Of a stretch of DNA of 29,584 nt, positions 7,137 through 15,179 are shown one piece after another. This DNA is from JBGOTP01 sp041476545 (GTDB lineage: Bacteria; Acidobacteriota; Vicinamibacteria; Vicinamibacterales; CAVVIG01), in contig JBGOTP010000012.1 in assembly GCA_041476545.1 (NCBI GenBank), positions 1 through 29,584 of the forward strand. Reading direction: 5' to 3'. The notes beneath the pieces are model-generated. The model was not told where the DNA came from, ran no database searches, and worked only from the letters and a program-made list of their open reading frames with translations. Position 1 is the first letter of the stretch. Each line of letters opens with the position of its first letter. A program made the position numbers and the translations under genes.

Positions 7137-9794
7137 TCACCCTTCGCGCAGCACCATCGCCGGATCGAGCCGTGCGGCGCGGACGGCTGGTATCCACGCG
7201 GCGATGATGCCCACGGCCACGAGCACCGCAGCCGCGCCTGCGAATGTGAGCGGATCGCGAGCCTTCAGCTGAAACAGCAGCGTCTCGACGAAACGCGCCG
7301 CCCATAGGCTGCCCGCCAGGCCGAAGGCAACGCCGGCTGCGATCAATATGCCGACGCGCTGGAACACGAGACGCACGATGCTGAACGGGGTAGCACCGAG
7401 CGCCATGCGCAGCCCAATCTCGGTCTGCCGCGCGCGCACCGCGTGCGCAACGACTCCGTAGAGCCCGACGGCCGCCAGGAGGAGCGCGAGCCCGCCGAAG
7501 AAAGCCGCGAGCATCGCGATGAGTCGCTCCTGTGCGACTGTTGCCTCGACGAGCTGATCGAAGGTTCCGAACGTGAAGGCGACGGTCGGATCGGTGTCCG
7601 CCAACACCTTCGTTACCGCTCGCTCGACCGCTGCGCGCTGACCGGGCGCGGCGTTGATCGTCAGAAGCACCGTCGGCCAGAAGGTTTTGGGGTCGTGCTG
7701 CGCGACTGGGAAGTACATCGTCGCCAGCATGCCGTCGCGTGGACTGGTGTAGACGGCATCGCCCACCAGACCGACGATCTCGAAGCGCCTGGCCGTGTCG
7801 CGTCCGACACGAATGTGTTGTCCAAGCGGCTGCTGGCCGGGCATGAACCGGCGCACGAACGCTTCGTTGACGATGACCACCGGAGCGCTGCCTAGGCCGT
7901 CGCCGACCTCGAAGTCGCGACCTGTGCGGAGTGGCATCCCCATCGTCTCGAACCACCCCGGTGTCGTCACGTTCAGCCAGACCGCGGGCCTTCGGAGGGA
8001 TATCTCCTCTTCGCCGATGCCGAGCAGGCCGCTCGCCGATCCGCCACCGGCGAGGATCCGTGTCGACGCGACGGATGCCGACCGCACGCCAGGCACGGCC
8101 GTTGCCGCTGCGCGCAGACGCTGGACGCGTGCACCGCGCGTCTCGGGCGGCCCTCCGCCCGCCTGCAGATTCAACTCCGCGACAAGCAGCGGCGCCGGCA
8201 CGAAGCCGAGCGGCAACTGGTTGAGCGACGCGAACGTGCGCAGAAACAGTCCCGCCGCGACGACCAGAACGAGCGACACGGCAATCTGGACGACGACGAG
8301 CGCGCTGCGCACGGCAAAGCGGCGATCGCCGGCAATCCCGCGACCGGCGTCCCTGATCGCGTCGCCCGGAGCGACGCTCTTCAACCCGAACACGGGCGCC
8401 ATCCCGGCGGTGATTGCCGAGAGACACGCCAGTGTCGCCGTGAACGCGAGCACGCGCCAGTCGAGTGCCAGGTCCAGCGACACGGTGTTCTGCCAGGTGC
8501 TCAACTGCTGCACGAGGAGCGCACCGCTCCACGACGCAAACACCAGCCCAGCCGCCGCACCGGCGCCGGCCACGATCAGACTCTCGACGAAGAGCAGCCG
8601 CGCGATGCGCCATCGCGAGCTCCCGAGCGCCAGGCGCACACTGAGCTCGCGGCGCCGGCCCAGTGCTCGCGCGAGGAACAGACTGGCGATGTTGGCGCAT
8701 GCGACGAGGAGCACGAGCCCCACGGCCACCACCATCGCAAAGAGCGGCTTCTCGAACTGCGTTCGCAGGTTGGATTTACCAGTGGCAGCCGGTGCCAGTG
8801 TCAGCGGATCCGGATCGCGTTGCTTCGTGCCGCTCGCGAAGATCTGCGCTTGCACCGCGCTGAGCATGGCGTTGGTCTGTTCGAGGCCTCGGCCCGGCTT
8901 CAGACGCACCATGATCTGCAGCCACCACGAGTCCTTGCCTGCCAATAGGCTCTCCGTACGCCGAATGAGTGGCTCAGCGGCGAACGGCAGCATCACGTCC
9001 GCAATCCGACCGACATCCGGGCCGAAGAATCCAGGCGGCATCACGCCGACGATGGTGAACGGCACGCGCTGCACGGTGATCTGGCGCCCAAGGACATCGT
9101 CGGCCCCGCCGAAGCGCTGTCGCCAGAGGCGATAGCTGATGACGGCAACGGGGCCGTCCGTCCTTCGACTCGCGCTCGGAGCGTCGTCGTCGGCAGGCAT
9201 GATCATCCGGCCGCGTACCGCGCTGACGCCGAGGACGTCGAAGAGTTCGCCGCTCACATAGGCGCCGTCCACAGGGTCGGTCTGCCCGCCTGGCGAGAGG
9301 TCGAAGCGCTGGGCCGACCACGCGAATGCGCCGTCGAAGAGATCGGTCTCGCGCGCCCGGATCTCCTGCCAGATTGGATAGGAATAACTCCCGTTGAGGA
9401 GCAGCGCGAGGCTGTCGGGATCGCGCACGGGCAGCGGCCGCAGGATCAGGCTGCTGAAGATCGAGAACAACGCCGTGTTGGCGCCGATGCCGAGCGCGAG
9501 TGTGCCGATGGCCACGACGGCGAAACCCGGGCTCTTGCGGAGTCCGCGGAACGCGATGCGCACGTCCTGCCACAGGCTGTCGATCGCCCGAATGGTCCAC
9601 ACGTCACGTGCGTCGTCCGCGGCAAGCGCGACGCTGCCGAGCGCGCGCCGGCTTGCGTGTACGGCGTCTTTTGGCGCGAGGCCGTCACGCTCGAGTTTGT
9701 CCTGACGCAGAGCGCGATGCGCTTCGATCTCCTCGCGGAGGTTGGCATCGTGACGTGAGCGGCCAAAGAAGTACCGCAATCGGCGGAAGATCAT
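7137..9794 (-). CDS. ADOP-type ABC transporter permease (FtsX/MacB-like duplicated permease)
   Basis: 885 residues from ATG 9794, which overlaps the PadR stop in an ATGA; the open frame extends upstream inside the padR gene only as a shadow. A cytoplasmic prefix (residues 1-75, 'REEIEAHRALRQDKLERDGL') precedes the first membrane segment after 'LRKSPGFAVVAIGTLALGIGANTALFSI'. A large periplasmic MacB_PCD domain, an FtsX block ('LVACANIASLFLARALGRRRELSVRLALGSSR'), a second PCD and a second FtsX block ('VVAHAVRARQTEIGLRMALGATP', ending 'IPAVRAARLDPAMVLREG') follow. This is the acidobacterial duplicated orphan permease family: no ATPase gene is adjacent. PadR plus ADOP is the standard pair. Confidence 0.96.
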   Translation of the reverse strand: MIFRRLRYFFGRSRHDANLREEIEAHRALRQDKLERDGLAPKDAVHASRRALGSVALAADDARDVWTIRAIDSLWQDVRIAFRGLRKSPGFAVVAIGTLALGIGANTALFSIFSSLILRPLPVRDPDSLALLLNGSYSYPIWQEIRARETDLFDGAFAWSAQRFDLSPGGQTDPVDGAYVSGELFDVLGVSAVRGRMIMPADDDAPSASRRTDGPVAVISYRLWRQRFGGADDVLGRQITVQRVPFTIVGVMPPGFFGPDVGRIADVMLPFAAEPLIRRTESLLAGKDSWWLQIMVRLKPGRGLEQTNAMLSAVQAQIFASGTKQRDPDPLTLAPAATGKSNLRTQFEKPLFAMVVAVGLVLLVACANIASLFLARALGRRRELSVRLALGSSRWRIARLLFVESLIVAGAGAAAGLVFASWSGALLVQQLSTWQNTVSLDLALDWRVLAFTATLACLSAITAGMAPVFGLKSVAPGDAIRDAGRGIAGDRRFAVRSALVVVQIAVSLVLVVAAGLFLRTFASLNQLPLGFVPAPLLVAELNLQAGGGPPETRGARVQRLRAAATAVPGVRSASVASTRILAGGGSASGLLGIGEEEISLRRPAVWLNVTTPGWFETMGMPLRTGRDFEVGDGLGSAPVVIVNEAFVRRFMPGQQPLGQHIRVGRDTARRFEIVGLVGDAVYTSPRDGMLATMYFPVAQHDPKTFWPTVLLTINAAPGQRAAVERAVTKVLADTDPTVAFTFGTFDQLVEATVAQERLIAMLAAFFGGLALLLAAVGLYGVVAHAVRARQTEIGLRMALGATPFSIVRLVFQRVGILIAAGVAFGLAGSLWAARFVETLLFQLKARDPLTFAGAAAVLVAVGIIAAWIPAVRAARLDPAMVLREG

Positions 9795-10129
9795 GTTGTT
9801 CCCAACACCTGTTGAATCGCACCGACCATACGATCGAACTCGGCGCGTTCCGCAGCGAGCTGCTTGCGTCCGGCCGCAGTCAACGTGTAATAGCGCGCGC
9901 GGCGATTGTTCTCTGACGTGCCCCACTCGGCCTTCACCCAGCCGTTGAACAGCAGCCGCTGGAGCGCGGGATAGAGCGCGCTCTCGCCGACACGCAAGAC
10001 GTCGTTCGACGCGAGACGCAGGTGCTCGACGATGTCATAGCCATGTTTGGCGCCGCTCACGAGCGACTTCAGAATCAGGAGCTCGAGCGTGCCAGGCAGG
10101 AGATCGGAAGGAGTATTGGTGAGTCCCAT
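9791..10129 (-). CDS. PadR-family transcriptional regulator
   Basis: 112 residues, typical for the acidobacterial PadR group. The winged helix reads 'LLPGTLELLILKSLVSGAKHGYDIVEHLRLASNDVLRVGESALYPALQRLLFNGWVKAEWG', with the wing 'NNRRARYYTLTAAGRKQL'. The short C-terminal helix serves dimerisation. It is translationally coupled to the ADOP permease (ATGA overlap) and presumably controls it. A dyad symmetric element covers its own start codon (10122-10146), which suggests autorepression. Confidence 0.95.
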   Translation of the reverse strand: MGLTNTPSDLLPGTLELLILKSLVSGAKHGYDIVEHLRLASNDVLRVGESALYPALQRLLFNGWVKAEWGTSENNRRARYYTLTAAGRKQLAAERAEFDRMVGAIQQVLGTT

Positions 10130-10146
10130 CAGTGCATGATGGGAGT
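10122..10146. promoter_or_regulatory. Dyad covering the padR start codon, candidate PadR operator
   Basis: AGTCCCATCA (10122-10131) and TGATGGGAGT (10137-10146) form 10-bp arms with one mismatch around a 5-base spacer. The start codon of the PadR gene (10129-10127) lies in the left arm, so binding here would block initiation. The assignment to PadR is by position only. Confidence 0.45.
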
Positions 10147-10202
10147 GTAGGAGCGAAGGCCGCGCTTGTCAACTGCCATCAGCGGATGAGGGGCGTCGTC
10201 GT

Positions 10203-10352
10203 ATGGTGAACCGGATCGGGGTGACGAGCTACGGGATGGACAAACCGGTCGCCGACAACTCGACGCCGGAAGGCCGCGCGCTGAACCGCCGCGTTGTCTG
10301 TGTCTCCGGAATTCCAGTAGCACAGTATCTATGCTATGGTTCATGTCAGTGA
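10203..10352 (+). pseudogene. OmpA-family C-terminal domain remnant
   Basis: In one plus-strand frame the sequence reads 'VNRIGVTSYGMDKPVADNST' and then 'PEGRALNRRVVCVSG'. This is the last third of an OmpA/MotB peptidoglycan-binding domain (family pattern 'GyGkdrPvadNsTpeGRaqNRRVe'). Everything before it is missing, and the frame then runs to a TGA at 10350-10352. The final bases (10286-10312) are the right copy of the 27-bp direct repeat. A clear fragment of an outer-membrane protein gene, not an intact one. Confidence 0.65.
10286..10312 (+). repeat. 27-bp direct repeat, right copy
   Basis: Matches 7104-7130 at 26 of 27 positions, same orientation. It lies at the end of the OmpA remnant and about 40 bp upstream of the HigB start. 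Confidence 0.75.
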
Positions 10353-10648
10353 TTGCGAGTTTCGCCGATGCCGCGACCGAGGACATCTGGAACGGCCAGG
10401 AGACGAAGGCGGCGCGGTCGATTCCCAAAGCGATCTGGCCGGTTGTCCGTCGGAAGCTGGACTTGCTGAATCGCGTGACCAGACTGGACGCGCTCCGGGT
10501 GCCACCGGGGAATGTTTTCAAGGCGTTGAAGGGTTCCGAGGCCGGGGTCTACCAAATCCGGGTGAACTCCCAGTACCGAATCAGGTTTAGGTTTCGAGAG
10601 GAACAGTTCCATGACGTCTGCTGCAAAGATTTCCACGACGACTACTAA
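10349..10648 (+). CDS. higB: HigB/RelE-type toxin (type II toxin-antitoxin)
   Basis: About 99 residues if GTG 10349 is used, giving the family-typical 'MIASFADAATEDIWNG' start; ATGs at 10331 and 10343 in the same frame are alternatives and no SD decides. Family markers are 'RKLDLLNRVTRLDALRVPPGNVFKALKG', 'GVYQIRVNSQYRIRFRF' and the ending 'FHDVCCKDFHDDY', matching HigB host-inhibition mRNA interferases that cleave mRNA on the ribosome. The order toxin first, antitoxin second fits HigBA. The gene begins within the tail of the OmpA remnant. Confidence 0.9.
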   Translation: MIASFADAATEDIWNGQETKAARSIPKAIWPVVRRKLDLLNRVTRLDALRVPPGNVFKALKGSEAGVYQIRVNSQYRIRFRFREEQFHDVCCKDFHDDY

Positions 10649-10955
10649 CGTGCGGCGCCGGCTCCCGACGCATCGGCCGCCCACGCACCCCGGCGAGATG
10701 CTGCTCGAAGAATTCTTGAAACCGTTGGGCATCACGCAGATGGACGCCGCGGCGCGCATGGGCGTTCCCTTTCAGCGGATGAACACGTTGGTGAAGGGCC
10801 GACGCGGCGTGACGGCGGATACCGCGCTTCGCCTGTCGAAGTTGACGGGCATGGATGCGGGGTTCTGGATGGGTCTGCAGGCCGACTATGACCTCTGGCA
10901 CGCGTTAAAGGCCGTCGACTTGTCGAAGATCACGCCGCTGAAAAGATCTGCCTGA
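10611..10955 (+). CDS. higA: HigA-type antitoxin, XRE family
   Basis: 114 residues from ATG 10611, with AGAGG upstream, overlapping the toxin gene by 38 bp. The family pattern is 'HPGEMLLEEFLKPLGITQMDAAARMGVPFQRMNTLVKGRRGVTADTALRLSKLTGMDAGFWMGLQADYDLW', a helix-turn-helix that binds the operator and neutralises HigB. A shorter start after the toxin stop (GTG at 10650) would remove a basic Thr-rich leader and is also possible. Confidence 0.93.
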   Translation: MTSAAKISTTTTNVRRRLPTHRPPTHPGEMLLEEFLKPLGITQMDAAARMGVPFQRMNTLVKGRRGVTADTALRLSKLTGMDAGFWMGLQADYDLWHALKAVDLSKITPLKRSA

Positions 10956-10984
10956 TCGCACCTGAGTTGGAACCCTGGCGACGC

Positions 10985-11380
10985 ATGTCACTTGCTGCAG
11001 GAACGAAGCTTGGTCCCTACGAAATCCTCTCCGCCATTGGTGCAGGCGGTATGGGCGAAGTCTGGAAGGCGCACGATCCACGACTCACCCGTGACGTCGC
11101 GATCAAAGTGTCCGCCGAGCAGTTCAGTGAACGGTTCGAGCGCGAAGCGAAAGCCATCGCCGCGCTGAACCATCCCCATATCTGCCAGATCTACGACGTC
11201 GGCCCGACGTACCTGGTGATGGAGTACATCGAGGGCTCGCCGCTCAAGGGACCCTTGCCGGTCGATCAGGCACTCAAGTACGCCATGCAGATTTGCGATG
11301 CGCTCGATGCCGCGCACCAGAAAGGGATCACCCATCGCGACCTGAAGCCCGACAACATTCTGGACGATAGGAAGCATTAG
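10985..11380 (+). pseudogene. Serine/threonine protein kinase, truncated by the 95-bp repeat
   Basis: 131 codons starting MSLAAGTKLGPYEILSAIG. The Gly-rich loop (GAGGMGEV, 19-26), Lys41, the alphaC Glu and the catalytic loop HRDLKPDN (117-124) are all present. The frame then enters repeat copy B after 'NIL' and stops within it. The DFG motif, the C-lobe, the membrane segment and the PD40/WD40-like sensor usual for acidobacterial kinases (about 800-900 residues) are absent, so the product cannot be an active kinase. A C-terminal PD40 piece of the same kind of gene lies at 24643-24900, also ending at a copy of the repeat. Confidence 0.85.
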
Positions 11381-11457
11381 GCGGGTCTGGTCAACAGAAT
11401 GACCCCTTATGAGACCCGAACATCCTCCATGGCTCGCTTTGCCACCCTCTGACAGCG
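11363..11457 (+). repeat. 95-bp dispersed repeat, copy B
   Basis: Differs from copy A at one base (CCCGA instead of CCCGG). Left flank: the kinase catalytic-loop codons. Right flank: directly the 44-bp duplicate of the MBL 3' region. It thus sits exactly at the joint of two unrelated gene fragments. Confidence 0.9.
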
Positions 11458-11510
11458 CGACGAATCCCGCGAAGATTGGTCCGGACAATGACGACCACGC
11501 GGGAGGCGGT
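11457..11510 (+). pseudogene. Duplicate fragment of the MBL-protein 3' end
   Basis: Bases 11457-11500 are identical to 12824-12867 inside the MBL gene. In the same frame they read 'ATNPAKIGPDNDDHAGG', close to the C-terminus of that protein. Similarity fades after a few more codons. The piece is either a partial duplication of the neighbouring gene or the last trace of a lost tandem paralogue. Confidence 0.75.
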
Positions 11511-11851
11511 TGTAACAAGACTCAGCCGTCCGTGATATCGGCGTTTCTCCTACAATATGGTTCGCACCGCGAGCGCGACCGGCCTCAGCGGCGCAGTCAA
11601 TCACCTCCACCCCTACAATCTGTTGTCCCCAGTACCGTTTGCGCAACGCGGGGAACTCCCACTGGAGCAACCGCGACCGGCCCTTCATGAACTGTGATCC
11701 AGCGACACCGCTCCGCGAATGATCGTCACTTCTGACGGCACATTGGCCACTGTGGCCAACTGATTGGCCACTCGTAACTATTCGCGACGACATCACATTT
11801 CGCTGCTATCCTCCCGTGGCGTACGAACGCGATCTGGCGAGGAGACCAGCG
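11511..11851. other. Intergenic region upstream of the MBL gene
   Basis: 341 bases with no recognisable gene; open frames here lack family features. Its notable content is the TTGGCCAC palindrome at 11743-11771 and an SD (GAGGAG) 9 bases before ATG 11852. No convincing -35/-10 pair was found. Confidence 0.5.
11743..11771. promoter_or_regulatory. TTGGCCAC palindrome with a third half-site, candidate operator
   Basis: TTGGCCAC-T-GTGGCCAA is a perfect 8-bp-arm dyad at 11743-11759. A third TTGGCCAC follows at 11764-11771, 21 bp from the first, which is two helical turns. It lies 81 bp upstream of the MBL start. The cognate regulator is not identifiable. Confidence 0.4.
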
Positions 11852-12946
11852 ATGCGACGATATGCGAGCGTACTGAGTCCAGTGGTACTGGTTCTCAGCC
11901 TCCTCCTCTATGCGACTCACCTCGGAGCCGACGTCGTTGTACCGCTCGACGACGTCACCGCGGGCGTCGTGGGCACCGGGCTCGGCATCCTGGTGCGGGG
12001 ACCGGATTTCACGCTCGTGTATGACGGCGGATCCAACGATGACCTCGCGCGGGGACCCGCGAACCGCATGCTCGCGTACCTCAAAGCGGTCGCGCCCTCC
12101 CTGACCACGATCAACTATCTGATCCTCAGCCATCCCCACCGGGACCATGTGGAGTTGTTGCCGGATCTATTCGCGAGCTACCAGGTGCGCGAAGTCTGGG
12201 ACTCCGGCCGGCTCAATGACATCTGCGGCTATCGCGCGTTCATCAAGGCGGTTCACGACGAACCCGGCGTGAAGTACCACAATGCGCTCCAGGACTTTGG
12301 CACGCAGGCCTATGCCTTTGGCGCCACTACGTGTTACGGGCAGGCCGTGCCCGCGGAAACGGTGTCGCTGACCCTCGACAGCCGGATTACCAACACGCCG
12401 ATCACGCTCGGGCAAGGGGCGTCCATGACAATTCTGCACGCCGACGGCGCGCCGCACCCGAGCCCGAACGATAACAGTCTGGTCATCCGGCTGGACTTGG
12501 GCACCACGCGCGTCTTGTTGATGGGCGATGCGCAGGCGGGTGGACGCGCGAGTCCGTCAGCGACGCCGGATCCGGGTTCCATTGAAGGCGCATTGCTCGC
12601 GTGTTGCACGGGCGACCTCGCCGCGCGCATCATGGTGGTCGGCCATCACGGAAGCAAGACGTCATCCCGTCAGGCCTTCATCAATGCGGTCGGCGCCTCC
12701 GTGTTTATCGTTTCCTCGGGGCCGACGAAATACGGCTCGGTGACGCTGCCCGACCAGGAAATTATCACGGAACTCGCGGCGCATGGGCAAGTCTTTCGCA
12801 CCGATACGAACGACCAGGCGTGTGCGACGAATCCCGCGAAGATTGGTCCGGACAATGACGACCACGCCGGAGGCTGCGACAACATCCGCGTGGTGATTGC
12901 CGATCCCGGTCCGCTACAAGTCTCTGTCTGGCATGGGTCGGACTGA
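11852..12946 (+). CDS. Secreted metallo-beta-lactamase-fold hydrolase (ComEC/Rec2-MBL-like)
   Basis: 364 residues from ATG 11852, supported by an SD (GAGGAG). A hydrophobic leader (about 8-25) ends near 'LGADV', so export is likely. The metal motif HxHxDH reads 'LSHPHRDHVELL' (His94, His96, Asp98, His99). 'SLVIRLDLGTTRVLLMGDA', 'VVGHHGSKTSS' and 'FIVSSGPTKYG' follow, as in the MBL domain of ComEC-type competence proteins and their secreted relatives. Substrate unknown; nucleic acid or a phosphodiester is plausible from the family. A Cys-containing C-terminal tail ('NDQACATNP...AGGCDN') has a 44-bp duplicate at 11457. Confidence 0.88.
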   Translation: MRRYASVLSPVVLVLSLLLYATHLGADVVVPLDDVTAGVVGTGLGILVRGPDFTLVYDGGSNDDLARGPANRMLAYLKAVAPSLTTINYLILSHPHRDHVELLPDLFASYQVREVWDSGRLNDICGYRAFIKAVHDEPGVKYHNALQDFGTQAYAFGATTCYGQAVPAETVSLTLDSRITNTPITLGQGASMTILHADGAPHPSPNDNSLVIRLDLGTTRVLLMGDAQAGGRASPSATPDPGSIEGALLACCTGDLAARIMVVGHHGSKTSSRQAFINAVGASVFIVSSGPTKYGSVTLPDQEIITELAAHGQVFRTDTNDQACATNPAKIGPDNDDHAGGCDNIRVVIADPGPLQVSVWHGSD

Positions 12947-13110
12947 CTTTGCACGGAACGCAAGTGAGTAGGCTGTCACGTCGCCGTGAATCCTGGCGGG
13001 CATGTCCGGCAGTTCATGAGACGCGGGATGTCATATGGATTTTGCTGTATACGATGCCATCGGTCACGTCTACCTTTAGTCTCTTGAGTTTCGGCTGACT
13101 CACAGGCTGT

Positions 13111-14202
13111 ATGACGAATCTTACCGAAGTTCGCAGAGTTTGGCATTCAATCAACACCGCGATCGCGCATTTCCTTCATCGCGCTCCACCAGTTCATACC
13201 CCCTGCATGGAAGACGCCTTGACGGTGCTGATTCGCGCGATGGAGTATCTCAATCCCCCTTCGGCCATTCTCGATGCATCGCTGCTTCAGTGTTTGATCA
13301 TACTGTCTCCACATGCGAACAACCCATCCTCCTTGCTTAGCCGATTCGTATCGAAGCGCTCAATTTCGAAGGGTTCTCTCGAATCGTTTTCAGAGTGCGT
13401 GAGGGAACACATAAATCACAAGATTCACAAAAATCAAACCGTTCATGACTCAATAGCCATCATTGAAGAGTCGTATCATGATTCACGCTTAAAGGAAAAG
13501 AACATCGCTGCTCGCCTTGGAGTACGGGCATCGACACTATCGGTCGCGTTTATAAAACGCACCGGCGTTCCACTCCACCTTTACCTCAGGAATACCCGGC
13601 TCCATCATGCCTCGCATCTTCTGAGACACACGGATAGAACGATAAAAGAAGTGTGGAGCTCGGTCGGGTACAACTTTGCCAGCAATTTCGACCATGACTT
13701 CAAGCGACACTTTGGCATCACGCCACGCGCCTACAGAGTTTCGAACACCGGTCGGACCGGTGCCGTTGGCCCCGCAGCGCCGCCTAGCCGCGAACACTCG
13801 GACCGACGACACCGCCTCCGTGCACCTGGCCCACACACTGTTCTGATAGTTGACGACGATCACGGTTGGAGATCATCCATTGACACGTACCTGCGCCTGG
13901 AAGGTTTCCGCACTGTCACCGCTGGGACGGCCGACGAGGCCTTCGCCGCCTTAACCCGCCTGGACGTTGACGCTGTTTTGTTTGATTATCACCTACTCGA
14001 AACTGACGGGATCACATGTATCAGGAGCGCGCGAGAGCGGTACAGGATTCTTCCGCCTATCGCCCTGTTGACCGCCGATCCCTTCCTAGCCGAAATCAGC
14101 AACGAAGCTCAGCAGGTTGGAGCGATAGTCGCTTCGAAACTCTGTGAGCTGGACGCAATCAGACAACTGGTTGTTTCACTGCTTGCCCGAGGGCCGGCGT
14201 GA
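13111..14202 (+). CDS. AraC-type HTH protein with C-terminal response-regulator receiver domain
   Basis: 363 residues from ATG 13111. The N-terminal 110 residues are unrecognised. An AraC HTH covers about 115-208: 'NIAARLGVRASTLSVAFIKRTG', 'TIKEVWSSVGYNFASNFDHDFKRHFGITPRAYR'. After a Pro/Arg-rich linker a CheY-like receiver runs from about 242: acidic pocket D248-D250, phosphoacceptor D292 ('VLFDYHLLETDG'), T321 and K343. The domain order is reversed compared with ordinary response regulators. The gene is richer in A+T than the genes to its left. It converges on the long minus-strand operon and is a candidate for its regulator. No histidine kinase is in the window. Confidence 0.85.
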   Translation: MTNLTEVRRVWHSINTAIAHFLHRAPPVHTPCMEDALTVLIRAMEYLNPPSAILDASLLQCLIILSPHANNPSSLLSRFVSKRSISKGSLESFSECVREHINHKIHKNQTVHDSIAIIEESYHDSRLKEKNIAARLGVRASTLSVAFIKRTGVPLHLYLRNTRLHHASHLLRHTDRTIKEVWSSVGYNFASNFDHDFKRHFGITPRAYRVSNTGRTGAVGPAAPPSREHSDRRHRLRAPGPHTVLIVDDDHGWRSSIDTYLRLEGFRTVTAGTADEAFAALTRLDVDAVLFDYHLLETDGITCIRSARERYRILPPIALLTADPFLAEISNEAQQVGAIVASKLCELDAIRQLVVSLLARGPA

Positions 14203-14393
14203 CGCCGCGTGAACCATCCCCGGACCGCTGCTTCGAGAGGCCTGAGCCGCCCCTGGGAAGACCGCCTGTGTGGGCATGCGCTAATCTGATCTGCCGCTGT
14301 TCTCGTGACCGTTGGTGCGACAATCCCCCTGTGGATGCGATGCTTGCCGACACACGCTCGCTCAATAGTGGCCGAAGCATCCGGAGCCCCAGC

Positions 14394-15179
14394 TCAACGA
14401 CTCCTACGGACTAGCTGCACGACAATCCCGGACACTTCTTCTTCAGCATGCAGTTCGATCGGGATTGCCAAAGGCCGCTCAGCAGTCCCCGGGTAGTAAA
14501 CCGTTGGATAGTACTCATTTGTTAGGGCCAGCGGATCAATAAAGCCACCAGCGGCGAGAATGGATCGCACGGGCTGGCGCGATTGGCCTTCTCCGGGGCA
14601 GTCTGGGCACGGCGGCGTTTGGATAGCGTAATCCATAGGGGCCTGACCGGATGCAGAAATACCACGGCCAGGAATGATCCTGGGCACCGAATAACTTTCG
14701 ACCTGAAGGAGGTACGAGCCAGGTGGCAAGTCAAACAGTCGAAATTCGCCGCGATCGTCGGTGCGCGTTTCTGCGACAACGCGATCTGTTAATGCACGCA
14801 CAAAGACTTTCTCGGCCGGCTCCCCAAATTCCCTCGTGACGCTACCTGTAATCGCAGCGGTTGGAACCAGCTCCAATGAAATGACTTCAGACCTCACGTC
14901 TGGCCTGAGAACTACAGGCGTCGAAAGTTCAGCCCTGACATAGCCAGCGCGCTCAGCGAAGACTCGATACGATCCGGCCGGCATGCGTTCTTGTGAAAAA
15001 CCGCCCAATTCATCGGTGACTGCCACGACAGAGTCATCAAGCGGCCCATCAATTCGGAGTAGTACTATGGATACTCCCTCTAGTGGCTGCTGGCTTCCTG
15101 CCTTGACAACATGTCCGCTGATTCCCGCGCCGACTCGTTGCGTGGCCAGGCCAAGCCATAAAAACATGAAGATAGTCAT
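14394..15179 (-). CDS. CarboxypepD_reg-like secreted protein, short
   Basis: 261 residues; ATG 15179 overlaps the stop of the preceding gene by four bases. A signal-like leader (MTIFMFLWLGLATQRVGAG) is followed by a carboxypeptidase-regulatory-like beta sandwich: 'ISGHVVKAGSQQPLEGVSIVLL ... VAVTDELGGFSQERMPAGSYRVFAERAGYV', then a second partial one ('ITGSVTREFGEPAEKVFVRA ... TDDRGEFRLFDLPPGSYLLQVES'). Such domains are structural or sugar/peptide-binding modules in the envelope. It is the last gene of the long operon and resembles the N-terminal half of its neighbour. Confidence 0.85.
   Translation of the reverse strand: MTIFMFLWLGLATQRVGAGISGHVVKAGSQQPLEGVSIVLLRIDGPLDDSVVAVTDELGGFSQERMPAGSYRVFAERAGYVRAELSTPVVLRPDVRSEVISLELVPTAAITGSVTREFGEPAEKVFVRALTDRVVAETRTDDRGEFRLFDLPPGSYLLQVESYSVPRIIPGRGISASGQAPMDYAIQTPPCPDCPGEGQSRQPVRSILAAGGFIDPLALTNEYYPTVYYPGTAERPLAIPIELHAEEEVSGIVVQLVRRSR

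Noticed and set aside
7027..9135. Very long open frames in other frames across the ADOP gene (7027-8700 minus, 7795-9135 plus)
   Set aside because: They lie over a certain ADOP coding region, have Arg/Ala/Ser-rich composition with no family features, and result from high G+C codon use.
14199..14414. Plus-strand frame overlapping the stop of the AraC-receiver gene
   Set aside because: Starts at an overlapping GTG but has no SD and no recognisable features, and it runs into the convergent CarboxypepD_reg gene.
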